From: Prorocentrum cordatum
Taxonomy: Eukaryota; Sar; Dinophyceae; Prorocentrales; Prorocentraceae
Assembly (NCBI GenBank): GCA_963575745.1
Contig: CAUYUJ010017802.1
Span: 112,501-146,824, forward strand
DNA length: 34,324 nt
Direction: 5' to 3'
Notes under the pieces: generated by a model
What the model was told of the DNA's origin: nothing
Seen by the model: only the letters and a program-made list of their open reading frames with translations
Databases searched by the model: none
Part shown: piece after piece, positions 1-9,856 of the stretch
Layout: every line of letters begins with the position of its first letter
Numbering within the stretch: the first letter of the stretch is position 1
Position numbers and translations under genes: made by a program

Positions 1-736
1 CTCTTGGGCCGTCTTGCACGTTGTCTGAGCCTGACAAGCGGAGATGCTGAAAATCGTCGCCCTCCCTCTTGCTCTCCTTTCAAGTCCTCCTACTACGGAC
101 TTCGGTTTGTATGGCGCAATTGCAAAGTCCATCCCCAACATGGTCACCCGAACGGTCATCAGTTGCATGGCTTGCATGTCAAGATGCCGTCATTGTTTTC
201 GGCGCTCGCGGCATTGTAGACTTTCACAGAGAACGCTAACGTCGGTAATGTATGATGACACGTGCCGCTGCACTGATAAGCCTGCCAACTGCGCACCGTG
301 AAACCTAGGTTCGTGCAATCCGCGCACACCACGCGCTGCTGCTTCGTCGTTCGATGTTTTTCCGCGTGCCCCTTCTTAAGTGTTTAGCGTCCGCGAAAAT
401 GTCCCTGCAAGCCGCGCGCGTCAGCGGTTTCGTGTCCGCTTCTGCCTTCCGTTTGCGATTGCTTGCCTCTCGCGTCCACTTGATTTCACTCATTGTTGAG
501 GATCTCTGGACCCACGTAGGGAGCATCTCTCTCATCCCTCTGTACTCCTCCAGGCTCCACCACCTCCCCCTCGTTTTCATCGACAGCATCACTATCACCA
601 TCATCACCAGCACAGCATAATCACATCACCCTGGACGCACCCAAAGACCATAGAGAACAAACTACAGTTAAGGAGGCCGGCAGATGTGGCGCAAGCCTGT
701 AGAATCACTGTTGTTACTTAGGTTTTGCCATGGTCT
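1..736. other. No supportable gene
   Basis: Several overlapping short open frames occur on both strands (4-301 +, 305-613 -, 354-620 +), but none shows a recognisable domain, low-complexity-free conservation or a consistent codon pattern. There is a small CAT/CAC-rich patch near 590-615. I see nothing else here. Confidence 0.5.
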
Positions 737-1245
737 CGGGGTTCTCGCATTTTCGAGCGTCCGACGTCCCAAGACGACCCAAGAGGCCCCCCAAGACTGC
801 CCCAAGACGGCCCCAAGACAGCCCAAAGAGGGCTCCAGGACGATCCAACAAGGAGAACACGAACCGACAATTCGAGCCTTCTGCCCCAGGAGGCCCCAGG
901 ACGGCCAAAAGAGGCCACCAAGAGGCCCCCAAGAAGGCCCCGAAAGGCAAAAATCACGAGTGTCCCCAAAGTTGCTAAATTTTTGTTGGGGGTTCTCGCC
1001 TTATCGAGCTTCCGACGCTCCAAGACGGCCCAAGAAGCCCCCAAGATTGCCCCGAGACTGCACAAGAGGACCCCGAGAGAGCTCCAAGACGGCCCAAGAG
1101 GGCTCCAAGACGGCCCAAGAGGCGCCCCAGGCGGCCCAAGAGGGCCCCCAGACAGCCCAGAGGAGGGCTCACGAGGGGGAACACGAACCCACAATTCGAG
1201 CCTTCCACCCCAAGGAGCCCCCAGCAGGCCCCAGGAGGCCCAAAA
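737..1245. repeat. Degenerate GC-rich tandem repeat, two long units
   Basis: Two diverged copies of the same module start at about 741 and 992 (both begin GTTCTCGC followed by a TCGAGC and CCGACG stretch). Each runs through many short AAGACGGCCCAAGAGGCCCCC-like subrepeats and ends with a conserved block containing ACAATTCGAGCCTTC (867-881 and 1191-1205). The second unit is about 73 bp longer between these landmarks. The Pro/Arg-rich open frames here on both strands are products of the repeat, not genes. Confidence 0.7.
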
Positions 1246-1530
1246 ATAGACGCCTTTCTTTTTCTCGCGATGCGACTCAGCCATCAACATTGGCACCGTG
1301 AGGCCCTGGGCGCCACATCTGGGCGCCCAGGAACCAGATGCCACTCACTCACTCCTGCGTCGGCGGCCGGGCAGAGGGCGACTGCGCTGGCGATGAGAAA
1401 AGCTTGAACGGGGATGCCGTCAGAGCGAAGTGTGCCACCAGGCAAGAAAGAGGAGGGAGAGGGACGCGGCCGAAGGAAAACAGGGACGGGCGGGCGGCTC
1501 AGGGGTGCCCCGCGCACACGGGCCGGCGGG

Positions 1531-1611
1531 CTCCTCCTCCTCCTCCTCCTCCTCCTCCTCCTCCTCCTCCTCCTCCTCCTCCTCCTCCTCCTCCTCCTCC
1601 TCCTCCTCCTC
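1531..1611. repeat. (TCC)n microsatellite
   Basis: An uninterrupted CTC/TCC triplet run of about 81 bp inside a GC-rich segment (1440-1860). It produces poly-Leu, poly-Pro or poly-Ser frames on one strand and poly-Glu, poly-Gly or poly-Arg frames on the other; these are not genes. Confidence 0.95.
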
Positions 1612-1856
1612 AGCGGAACGGAGGACGACGGACAACCGACAGCCACAGCGACGGCGGCGGCACGGCGGCAGCGACGACGGCGGCAGGGCGAGGGAGCAGC
1701 GCGCCCCACGGCCCCGGGGCCCCCGGCGGGCGGGGCCGGGCTTGCGCGGGAGGCTGCGTGGCCAAGGACCCCCCTTTCTAGGAAGGGGGATCCCGCTCCG
1801 GAGGCCGTCCGCAGGAGCGGGGGCGCGTCGGCCGACGGTCCGGGCCCGAGACGGCC

Positions 1857-2100
1857 CCGGAGGGCTCCAAAGCAGCCCAAAGGGGCGCCGGAGACGGCCC
1901 AAGCGTGCCCGCAGACGGCCCCAAGAAGGGCCCAAGAGGGGGAAAACGGACCCCGACAATTCGAGCCTTCCGCCCGAAGGGGCCCCCGGGAGACCCCAAG
2001 AGGCCCAAAAGAGGCTCCCAAGAGGCCCCAAAGCGTCCCCGAGAGGCTCGAACGAGGCTCCCAGACTGCCCAAATGAGGCCCATGAGGGCTCCTCAAAAC
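1857..2100. repeat. Third copy of the GC-rich degenerate repeat
   Basis: The same AAGAGGCCC/ACGGCCC subrepeats as at 737-1245, with the shared block ACAATTCGAGCCTTC exactly conserved at 1956-1970 and a similar CCC-AAGG-GCCCCC continuation. It is separated from the first two copies by about 600 bp that includes the 1531 microsatellite. Confidence 0.65.
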
Positions 2101-2141
2101 GTACAGACGAAAGGTGTCAGATGTGACGGCGTTCGTCCTCA

Positions 2142-2217
2142 AACTCCTCCTCACCTCCTCCTCCTCTTCCGCCTCCTCCTCCTCCTCCTCCTCCTCCTCC
2201 TCCTCCTCCTCCTCATC

Positions 2218-2249
<32 letters not shown>

Positions 2250-2282
2250 CACCACCACCACCACCACCACCACCACCACCAC

Positions 2283-2362
<80 letters not shown>

Positions 2363-2385
2363 ATATCACCATCATCATCATAAAA
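2142..2385. repeat. Compound trinucleotide microsatellite
   Basis: Successive blocks of (TCC)n, (TCA)n, (CCA)n, (GCA)n and (TCA)n, each block differing from its neighbour by one base of the triplet. The triplet phase is kept across the block, so long homopolymer-like open frames appear on both strands. Confidence 0.95.
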
Positions 2386-2428
2386 TCCTCGTCCTTATAA
2401 GAAGATTATACATGTCGCACCGTGAAAC

Positions 2429-2752
2429 GGATCGGCAGGGCGGGCCGGGCGTTTCGCCTGAGACTTCCCCACCATGTATCATCCTGAAGCTTGACATTCG
2501 CAGCGCGTTCACGGATGGAGGGCGGGTCGCTGATAAAACGTGGCTTTCGCCATGGCGCCGCGCACTTTCGTTGTCACGGGTTGCCAGAGTCACGGATGGA
2601 GGGCGGGCCGTTTTCAAGATGTGGCTCCCGCCGTAACGCCTCGAACATTGGCGTTACAAGCCTGCACGGGTTCGACGGATGGAGGCGGCTCCTTCTCAAA
2701 ATGTGGCTCTCGCCTCAGCGCCGCGCACCGTCGTCTTACCAGTTCACATAGT
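2429..2752. repeat. 81-84 bp tandem repeat, array 1
   Basis: Units begin at GGATGG-type motifs at 2513, 2594 and 2677 (periods 81 and 83), with a more decayed unit starting near 2429. Each unit carries CAAAATGTGGCTCTCGCC-like sequence followed by a GCGCCGCGCAC-like block. The same unit recurs at 22440-23045. The open frames across it are not conserved between units. Confidence 0.8.
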
Positions 2753-2756
2753 TGGC

Positions 2757-2877
2757 ATGGGACAGACAGAGAGAGAGAGAAATAGAGAAAGAGAGAGGGG
2801 GGGAAAGAGAGAAAGAGAGAGAGAGAGGGAGAGAGAGAAGAGGAAAAGAAAGAGAGAGAGAGAGAGAGATAGTCATT
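2757..2877. repeat. GA-rich simple repeat
   Basis: A tract of GAGAGA with interspersed A and G runs, almost pure purine on the + strand. A similar tract occurs at 18548-18716. Confidence 0.9.
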
Positions 2878-2929
2878 AAAAATGAGCCAAGAGAGTGGCC
2901 CATGGGAGTCCCACGGCACAAGGTTGTAC

Positions 2930-3150
2930 CAGATGTTCTTGGCTGGCGTCCCAGAAAATGCAGTCTGGCACGACTTTGGATAGTTGGGGCGCGATAGTCA
3001 CGTTGGTTTGCGGCTGACGTCCCAGAAATTGTGTTCTGGCACGGTGAAAGATCGTCAGGTCGCAACAGTAACGTTGACTCGCGGCGTTGTTGTCCCAGGA
3101 ATGGTGCTTTGGCACAGTTGAAGATTCTCAGAAGGCTGTCTTCCAACGGG
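2930..3150. repeat. 71-73 bp tandem repeat, three units
   Basis: The landmark GTCCCAG recurs at 2948, 3019 and 3092 (periods 71 and 73). In each unit it is followed by a T-C/T-TGGCAC block and then by an AACGTTG-type block between units. No coding role is visible. Distant similarity to the 83 bp unit is possible but too weak to claim. Confidence 0.7.
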
Positions 3151-3251
3151 GCTCTTCCCGTCGTTGAGATAATTCCCCATGGAAGCCTATGAACAGGGAG
3201 CCTGGAGGAAGGGTGTATTGCAACATCGTTGGTGAGTCTTGGGTTTACACT

Positions 3252-3395
3252 GGTCCTCCTCCTCCTCTTCCTCCTCCTCCTCATCGTCGTCATCCTCCTC
3301 CTCCTCCTCCTCCTCTTTCTCTTCCGTCTCATCATCGTCATCGTCATCGTAATCATCACCACCACTACCATGATCGTCATCATCACCACCATCAG

Positions 3396-3432
<37 letters not shown>

Positions 3433-3489
3433 GTCATAATCATAATCACCACCACCACCACCATCATGAGCACCATCATCATCACCACC

Positions 3490-3541
<52 letters not shown>

Positions 3542-3548
3542 GCAGCAG

Positions 3549-3602
<54 letters not shown>

Positions 3603-3849
3603 AATCACCATCATCGTCATCGTCATCATCATCATCGTCGTCATCGCCATCGTCATCATCATCATTGACATCGTTATCGTTGTCATCGTCAGAATCAGCA
3701 GCATCATCATCACCATCACCATCGCCACCACCACCACGACCATCATCATCATCCTCATCATCACCAGCATCTACCATCAGCATCCCCAGTACCATCAACA
3801 TCCCGACATTATCATCATTCTCAACATCATCATCATCATCATCACCACC

Positions 3850-3883
<34 letters not shown>

Positions 3884-3990
3884 TCGTCATCGTCACCAGC
3901 CATGATCATCATCAGCATCATCATCATCGTCATCATCATCGTCAGCAGCAGCAGCATCATCGTCAGCAGCAGCATCATCAGCATCGCCCC
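3252..3990. repeat. Large compound (TCC/TCA/CCA) microsatellite
   Basis: About 740 bp of nearly continuous triplets: (TCC)n at the left, then mainly (ATC)n with (CAC)n and short AGC blocks. The long Ile/His/Ser frames on + and Asp/Met frames on - are repeat translations. The 35 bp immediately left of it (3221-3255) matches the left flank of the microsatellite block at 24014. Confidence 0.95.
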
Positions 3991-4002
3991 TGAAGGGCTT
4001 CT

Positions 4003-4066
4003 AGAACCCAAGCACCGAGGTGTCATACGTATCAGAACCCCAAGCAGCCGAGGTGTCATACGTGAC
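4003..4066. repeat. 31-33 bp direct repeat, two units
   Basis: AGAACCC(C)AAGCA is followed in both units by CCGAGGTGTCATACGT (4015-4030 and 4048-4063). It lies directly after the microsatellite. Confidence 0.75.
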
Positions 4067-4252
4067 GGAGTCCAACACCTTGCTCCCAGAACCCTCCAAG
4101 ACGGCCCCACGGAAAGCGCGCCACTTGTTACGACTCGTCGAAGACCAAAGATACAAAATGTCCCACGTTGGGACCTCCGTGCTCTCTGGCGGGTGGCAGG
4201 ACTTGCCGCAGGCAGCTTGGTAATGGTGGTAGTAGCGTACGGAAGATATTCG

Positions 4253-4800
4253 AAGGACCTCTCAAGGATATCTGAAGGATCTCTCAAGGATCCCTTCAAG
4301 ATACCCAGCAAATATCTGAACGGCATGTGGAGGGTCTCGTAAGGACTTCTGAAATATATGTGAAGGATCTCGCAAGAATCTGTGACGGATCCCTCAAGAA
4401 ATTCTGACAGATATCCGAAGGATGTGCGACGGATATCTGAAGAATCTCTGGGAAATCTCTGATAGGTCTCTGGGGCATGTCTCAAGCAACTATGCAGGCT
4501 GAGTCCTGGATCTTGGAAAGAAATATGGCAAGGATCTTAAGGTTATAGCCTATATGACAGTGATATGATCAGGCAGTTCTTACGAATATGTTCAGGACCT
4601 CTTCATGGTAATATGCAGGTCTGTAAAGGAACTCTGATGGATCCAGCAACCATCTCTCAAAGAAATATCAAAGGATACATCACAGATCTTTGAAGGATAC
4701 CGTAGGGATATCTGGCGGGTCTCAGAATGCCCTCTGAAGGATCTCTGAATAATCTCTGCAAGAACTTTCAAGGGTCTCTCCAAGATGTCGTAAAAAAACT
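4253..4800. repeat. Degenerate 11-12 bp tandem repeat
   Basis: Variants of AAGGATCTCTC and AAGGATATCTG follow one another, almost clean at 4253-4310 and increasingly decayed to about 4480, with a second patch at 4610-4800. Open frames on the minus strand rich in Ser-Asp-Ile are by-products. No gene is supported. Confidence 0.75.
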
Positions 4801-4940
4801 CATGAAAATCTCGCAATGGTAGGAAGAACGATGCCTTCCTTGGTTGGGACTATACCAAAAGAGGCCCGAATTCCGATGAACGGTTGGAATATGCACAAAA
4901 TGCTGGTAATTTGTCCCATTTCTGGGACCCCCCCCTTGAT

Positions 4941-5062
4941 CTCCACCTTCCGAGCCTTCCGCACGGCAAGTGCCGCCGTGTCGCCGCAGCAGCCGCTGCT
5001 GCGGCCGCGGCGGCGGTCGCCGCTGCGCTGCACCTGCCGCGCGGAACGCTGGGAAGGTGGAG
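4941..5062. repeat. Long imperfect inverted repeat
   Basis: Arms of 33 bp at 4941-4973 and 5030-5062 pair with about four mismatches (CTCCACCTTCC at one end against GGAAGGTGGAG at the other). The interior contains a second, nearly perfect 11 bp hairpin built on GCCGCAGCAGC/GCTGCTGCGGC around 4983-5006. It could be a small foldback or MITE-like element or a structured RNA. No flanking duplication was recognised. Confidence 0.7.
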
Positions 5063-5383
5063 TTCGAGGGCTTGCTGAGGTCCGGCACGTCCTCCTGCAG
5101 GCAGACTCCAGAAGAGAACTGTAAAAAACATCGTCGGCGACATGGCTGTCAGAAGAGCACGGAAACCTCCCCCAAGACCATCTCTCTGCGAAGCTTCGAA
5201 AACTCCTCCTGTGGAGGGTTCGCCCCCGCCCCCTGCAGCGCCGGAGCTGCGCCGCCCCCCCCCCCCCCGCGAGGCCCGAGCGGCCCCTCCGCGCCTCCGG
5301 CCCGCCCTCGCTCTCCCGCAGCCGCGCCCCCGCGGAGAGGGCGCCAGCCTCCGCCCTCTCGGCCGCCTGCGGGACGGCGCTGC

Positions 5384-5519
5384 CGTGCCCGCGTGCCGTG
5401 GCGCGCCGTGCCCGTGCCACGCGCATGCCATGCAGTGCCCGTGGTGCCGTGCCGTGCCCGCGCGCCGCGCCTGCGCATGGTGCCGTGTCGTGCCCGCGCG
5501 CCGCGCGCCGTGCCGTGTC
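5384..5519. repeat. GC-rich degenerate repeat (CCGTGCCGTGCCCGCGCG-like)
   Basis: Overlapping repeats of GTGCCGTGCCCGCGCGCCGCG-type sequence lead directly into the TCC array. Extremely GC-rich, without gene support. Confidence 0.65.
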
Positions 5520-5744
5520 CTCCTCCTCCTCCTCCTCCTCCTCCTCCTCCTCCTCCTCCTCCTCCTCCTCCTTCCCTCCTCCTCCCCCCTCCTCCCCCCT
5601 CCTCCTCCTCCTCCTCCTCCTCCTCCTCTTCTTCTTCTTCTTCTTATTATTATTCTTCTTCTTATTATTATTATTCTTATTATTAGTATTATTATTATTA
5701 TCCTTATTATTATTCTTCTTCTTTTTCTTCTTCTTCTTCTTCTT

Positions 5745-5775
<31 letters not shown>

Positions 5776-6593
5776 TGATTATTCTTGTTATTCTTCTTCT
5801 TCGTATTATTCTTCTTATTATTCTTCTTATTATTATTATTCCTGTTCTTCTTCTTATTATTATTACTAGTATTCTTATTATTATTCTTATTGTTATTATT
5901 ATTGTTATTATTATTATGTTTATTATTATTCTTCTTCTTCTTAGTAGTATTCGTCTTATTCTTATTATTCGTATTCTTCTTAGTATTATTTTTTTTCTTC
6001 TTATTAATATTCTTCTTATTCTTCTTCTTATTATTATTCTTATTGTTCTTATTATTGTTATTATTCCTATTATTCTTCTTATTATTATTAGTATTTTTAT
6101 TCTTATCCTTCATATTATTCTTCTTATTATGATTCTTCTTCTTATTATTATGCTGCTTATGCTTCTGCTTCTGCTTATTCGTATTATGATTATTCGTCTT
6201 ATTCGTATGTTTCTTCTTATTCTTATTATTATTATTAATAATAATATTATTATTATTATTGTTATTATTATTCCTCCTCCTCCTCCTCCTCCTCCTCCTC
6301 CTCCTCCGCCTCCTCCTCCTCCTCCTCCTCCTCCTCCTCCTCCTCCTCCTCCTCCTCCTCCTCCTCCTCCGCCTCCGCCTCCGCCTCCGCCTCCGCCTCC
6401 GCCTCCGCCTCCTCCTCCGCCTCCGCCTCCGCCTCCGCCTCCGCCTCCGCCTCCTCCTCCGCTCCTCCTCCTCCTCCTCCTCCTCCGCTCCTCCTCCTCC
6501 TCCTCCTCCTCCTCCTCCTCCTCCTCCTCCTCCTCCTCCTCCTCCTCCTCCTCCTCTCCTCCTCCTCCTCCTCCTCCTCCTCCTCCTCCTCCT
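5520..6593. repeat. Kilobase-scale compound triplet repeat TCC-TTN-TCC
   Basis: Three zones keep the same triplet phase. (TCC)n runs from 5520 to about 5627. A decayed AT-rich zone of TTC, TTA, ATT, GTT and TAG triplets runs from about 5628 to 6272. (TCC)n with CCGCCT hexamer runs (about 6367-6462) extends to 6593. The long minus-strand frame of poly-Arg, poly-Asn and poly-Lys across it is repeat translation. Confidence 0.95.
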
Positions 6594-6916
6594 CGCTTGC
6601 TCGTTCACTCGACTGGGCGGGATGGGCGAGCTCACTCCAAGGGAACAAGAGGTGACAAGGATCAGTGTTGACTCATCATGCAGCGTTGCTGCGCAGAGTC
6701 TCTGTGCCAGTGCAATGTGCGAGGGGGAGGAGGAAAAAACTGAGGGGGCACAGCGAAGCGAGGTAAAAACACGGAATGAGCATGAACAAAGTGTAGGAGG
6801 TCTGCGCGGATGTCTTGGATCGACGTTGAACTACCCCATGGCAGAGCCTCTGGCACCGCCCCTGGCGCGCTCCGCGCGCCAGGGAGGGCGGCCTCATGCC
6901 CATCCAAGAAATCCGC

Positions 6917-7141
6917 GTGCTCCTCCTCCTCCTCCTCCTCCTCCTCCTCCTCCTCCTCCTCCTCCTCCTCCTCCCTCCTCTCCTCCTCTCCTCCCCTCCT
7001 TCCCCTCGTCCTCCCCTCGTCCTCCTCCTCCCTCCTCCTCTCCTCTTCCTCCTCATCCTCCCTCCTTCCTTTCTCTCACTCCTCCTCCCTCCACCTCCTT
7101 CTCCTCCTCCCTCCTCCTCCTCCTCCTCCTCCTCCTCCTCC
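6917..7141. repeat. (TCC)n-rich polypyrimidine tract
   Basis: A pure (TCC)n left part and an interrupted CCT/CTC-rich right part, almost free of purines on the + strand for more than 220 bp. Confidence 0.95.
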
Positions 7142-7529
7142 AAATCTATGGTTGATCCCTTTTCTTCTGGATCCGCTGCGGCACCAGGACCGACGAGCGA
7201 CCGCACTGGCGGCGAGACCGACGAGCGGCCGAGGCCGAGCGGCCGAGCGCCGCCTGGAGGGGCGCAGCGACCCAAACGACGGGCCGAGGCAAACCCACCG
7301 GGCGGTGGCCGACTGCGGCGCAGCCGACCGGGCCGGGCCGCGGACAGCCCTGGGGGAGGCAGGAGCACGTGAGCAGTGGCAGAGTCGAGGGCGAGATCCG
7401 GGCTCGAAGGCCGAGGATGGAGGCGCTGGACACGTGCTTGAGGTGGTGGACGTCGCTGGCCCGTTCTGGGGCTCCGGCCACCTCTGGGAGCCTCTGGGAT
7501 GAGACCTCCAGCCTGCCGGAGACATGGGG
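7142..7529. other. GC-rich spacer, no supportable gene
   Basis: Lies between a TCC tract and a GGA tract in opposite orientation. Frames are open on both strands because of high GC content. None has a recognised motif. Confidence 0.4.
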
Positions 7530-7735
7530 GAGGAGGAGGAGGAGGAGGAGGAGGAGGAGGAGGAGGAGGAGGAGGAGGAGGAGGAGGAGGAGGAGGAGGA
7601 GAAGGAGAAGGAGGGGGAGGATCTGGAGGAGGAATGGGAAGAAGGCAAAGATGAGGAAGAGAAAGAGGGAGAGGAAGAGGAAAATTGGAAAAGAGGAACA
7701 CACAGAGGAGGAAAGGAGAACGAAGAGGAAGAAGA
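7530..7735. repeat. (GGA)n microsatellite with GA-rich tail
   Basis: (GAG)n to about 7617, then mixed GAA/GGA purines. Inverted in strand orientation relative to the 6917-7141 tract. Confidence 0.9.
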
Positions 7736-8223
7736 TTGTTCGCTGCTGCCACGCTGCATCTATCATGCCGCTGATAATCAACCAATGTGATCCGCTGCCC
7801 TAGCCGAACAAATGGCTGGACCGCTTGCCAGCCCCAGCCAAAGTCGGCCGAGGATTATGCGTCTCAATGCTGGGTCAGACCGTCCGATCGACCTCGAGGT
7901 GATCAACTGCACTCGGGCACGCGTCCTGGGAAAAATGTCGGTACACTGGGACGCAGGCTTGTTTGACCCAGATGTTCACTTCACAGCTTGCGCCAGCAGG
8001 AATACAGCACACATTCTGAATGCACCAGCCAGGTGATTTTACTGAAGCCAGTGGCCTGATGCAAAGGTCCTCCCCCGTCTGGTCGGCCTCTGGACCAAAA
8101 TTCGGGCCCCCGGCGGCAGCCTGGCATGAGCCTCGGATCCCCGCCAGGCTCTCAACAAGGGGCAGCTGACGACGGGAGACATCCTCGGGCCCCGAAACCT
8201 CTAGAAGAAAAAATTAGCCTGGT
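7736..8223 (+). other. Spacer upstream of the copia element
   Basis: One short open frame (7812-8036) has no recognised motif. The region may include outer long-terminal-repeat sequence of the copia element beginning at about 8224, but only the 86 bp direct repeat is demonstrable. Confidence 0.35.
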
Positions 8224-8309
8224 GCAGGGCCTCACGACGACGGAGCTTACTTTCAGAACTGTTGACGTTTGGCCTAAAGAAAAGAATCCAAGGCTACCGC
8301 CACTCCGCA
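8224..8309 (+). repeat. 5' copy of bracketing direct repeat (LTR-like)
   Basis: Begins GCAGGG and ends CCGCA. It contains GACGACGGAGCTTAC, a GAACTGTT block and CTACCGCCA, all conserved at 15268-15354 with about a dozen differences and one gap. It lies about 55 bp upstream of the gag ATG at 8364. Confidence 0.7.
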
Positions 8310-8363
8310 TGGTAACGGAGCCTGGTCGTTCCCACGGCCAGTCCCCGGTTCTCGTACGCCGCG

Positions 8364-9061
8364 ATGGCCACAGCAGAGGAGCTGTTGCAGAGAACAGAGG
8401 CGATGGAAGGAGTTGTGGTTCAGCAGAGGAATCAGATACGGGAGCTGGAGAGACAAACCCGAGACGCCAAAATGCCAGAGCAGCAGCAGCAACAGCAGCA
8501 GAAGGTGCAGCAGGCGCAGCAGCGGATGGATCCGTCGAAAGGGCACGGGCTCAGACCCGAAGGTCCCGTCGAATCAGGAAGTCGGTGCTGAGCACCAGGC
8601 CGGTGCCGCAGAAGCTGGAAGAGCATCTCATGTTGAACGCTACTCGGTTCACGACGTACTACGCGCTGGTGAGAGCTGAGATGCTGAACTATCTGAGATC
8701 GAAGCAGGCGGCGCTGGCAGTGAGCGGTCCAGCCCCGATGGACTTAGACGCTCTCACGTTCGGGGGTAAAGAAAAGGACGACAAAGGCAAACATGGGAAG
8801 AGTAAGACAAGTAAGACAGGCGAAAAGAAAGGCACACCAACCACGAGTGTGCCGTGCAAGTATTGCGGGAAGAAGGGTCACAAGCTGATGGAGTGCAGGA
8901 AAGCTACGCAAGACATGAAGAACGGCAAAATCACAAAGGAACACCTGCGCACGATAAGCAAAGGAAAAGGCAAAGGCAAAGATCATAGAGACAAGTCGCG
9001 ATCGGACCAGCCAGCTGACAAGAGCAAGGACGGAGACATGAAGTACCCGGGCAACGACTAA
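8364..9061 (+). pseudogene. copia gag remnant
   Basis: Gag packages element RNA in the virus-like particle. An ATG at 8364 opens MATAEELLQRTEAMEG, followed by a Gln-rich coiled-coil-like stretch to about 8540. The frame then shifts to one that is open through 9058. That frame contains an Arg/Leu-rich helix near 8620-8720 and, at 8855-8896, a CX2CX4HX4C zinc knuckle (CKYCGKKGHKLMEC), the hallmark of retroelement nucleocapsid. A Lys/Gly-rich basic tail follows. The part expected between the coiled coil and the helix is much shorter than in typical copia gag, which suggests an internal deletion. The frame ends at TAA 9059-9061, but the same frame continues open into the protease. Confidence 0.8.
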
Positions 9062-9778
9062 TACGCCGAGGAGGATTACGTCCTCATGATAGCCAAGGGC
9101 GACAGCGAGGACGAGGAGAAGGCCCACGAGGAGGAGCCCAACAACGACAAGGACGAGAATGACGAGAGCTACCTGATTCCTATCGACGAGCAAGGCTCGC
9201 AGACAGACGACGGGAAGATCGAGGTGATGGTCGATTCATGTGCGGCGAGAAGTGTATGCCCACTGAGTCCTGCACCACAGATAGCACGAGAAGAAGGAGG
9301 TGCACCACCTCTGCGAAGGGCTGGTGGTACCAGACCTTACGCCGACGAGCGCAAGACGGTTCGTATGCAAGATGCGGACACTGGTCAAATGGTACAAGGT
9401 CAATTTGCTATACGAGACGTTCACAAGATAGTCATTGCGGTGAGTGACATTACAAAGGGTTCGCAGGGAGTTTGGTGCGATGATGAAGACGGAGCCGTAG
9501 TGAGCAAGGAGTTGAGTGAGAAGATCAAGTGGGTGATCGACTCTAAGCGGAAGACGAAGCCACTCAAGTTGACCAAGAGGCGTGGGAACTACAGTCTCGA
9601 CGTGGACGCGAACACGCTTTGCCCACTGGGCGAAGAAGAGATAGCTGAACCACCTCAGACAGAAGATAGTGAAGAGGCCCAGCGACCGAAGACAGATAAG
9701 GATAGACACAAGCCGACCGCTGAAGAGGTTGCCATACACGAGCGCACGCACATGCCGTTCAGAAACTGGTGCAAATGA
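9062..9778 (+). pseudogene. copia protease and pre-integrase, duplication copy 1
   Basis: In the gag frame, directly after TAA 9059. The aspartic protease cleaves the Gag-Pol polyprotein. The active-site triad appears as D-S-C-A (VMVDSCAARS, Asp codon at 9233) instead of the usual D-S/T-G-A, so the glycine is replaced by cysteine. An acidic leader precedes it. Downstream is the H-THMPFR-WC motif typical of the region before the copia integrase core (about 9736-9772). TGA at 9776 replaces the Trp codon retained in copy 2. Confidence 0.8.
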
Positions 9779-9856
9779 TGCTTTGGGGACGCCGCAAGGA
9801 GCAGGCCCATAAGGCAGCGAACCCAGCGGAGGCGCCGTCATCAGCACGGACCACTG

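Noticed and set aside
1414-2400. 328-codon + frame with poly-Leu, poly-Ser and poly-Ile
   Set aside because: Runs through two microsatellites and a degenerate GC repeat. All six frames are open there.
3187-4485. 432-codon minus-strand Asp-rich frame
   Set aside because: Translation of the TCA/TCC array at 3252-3990. Only the phase of the triplets keeps it open.
5205-5235. TCCTCCTGTGGAGGGTTCGCCC as a fourth MITE end
   Set aside because: Similar to one TIR arm of the 23 kb elements, but no partner arm or duplication is visible within several hundred bp.
4800-6635. 611-codon minus-strand open frame
   Set aside because: Most of it is poly-Arg, poly-Asn, poly-Lys and poly-Gly from the 5520-6593 triplet array. 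The non-repeat part has no domain.
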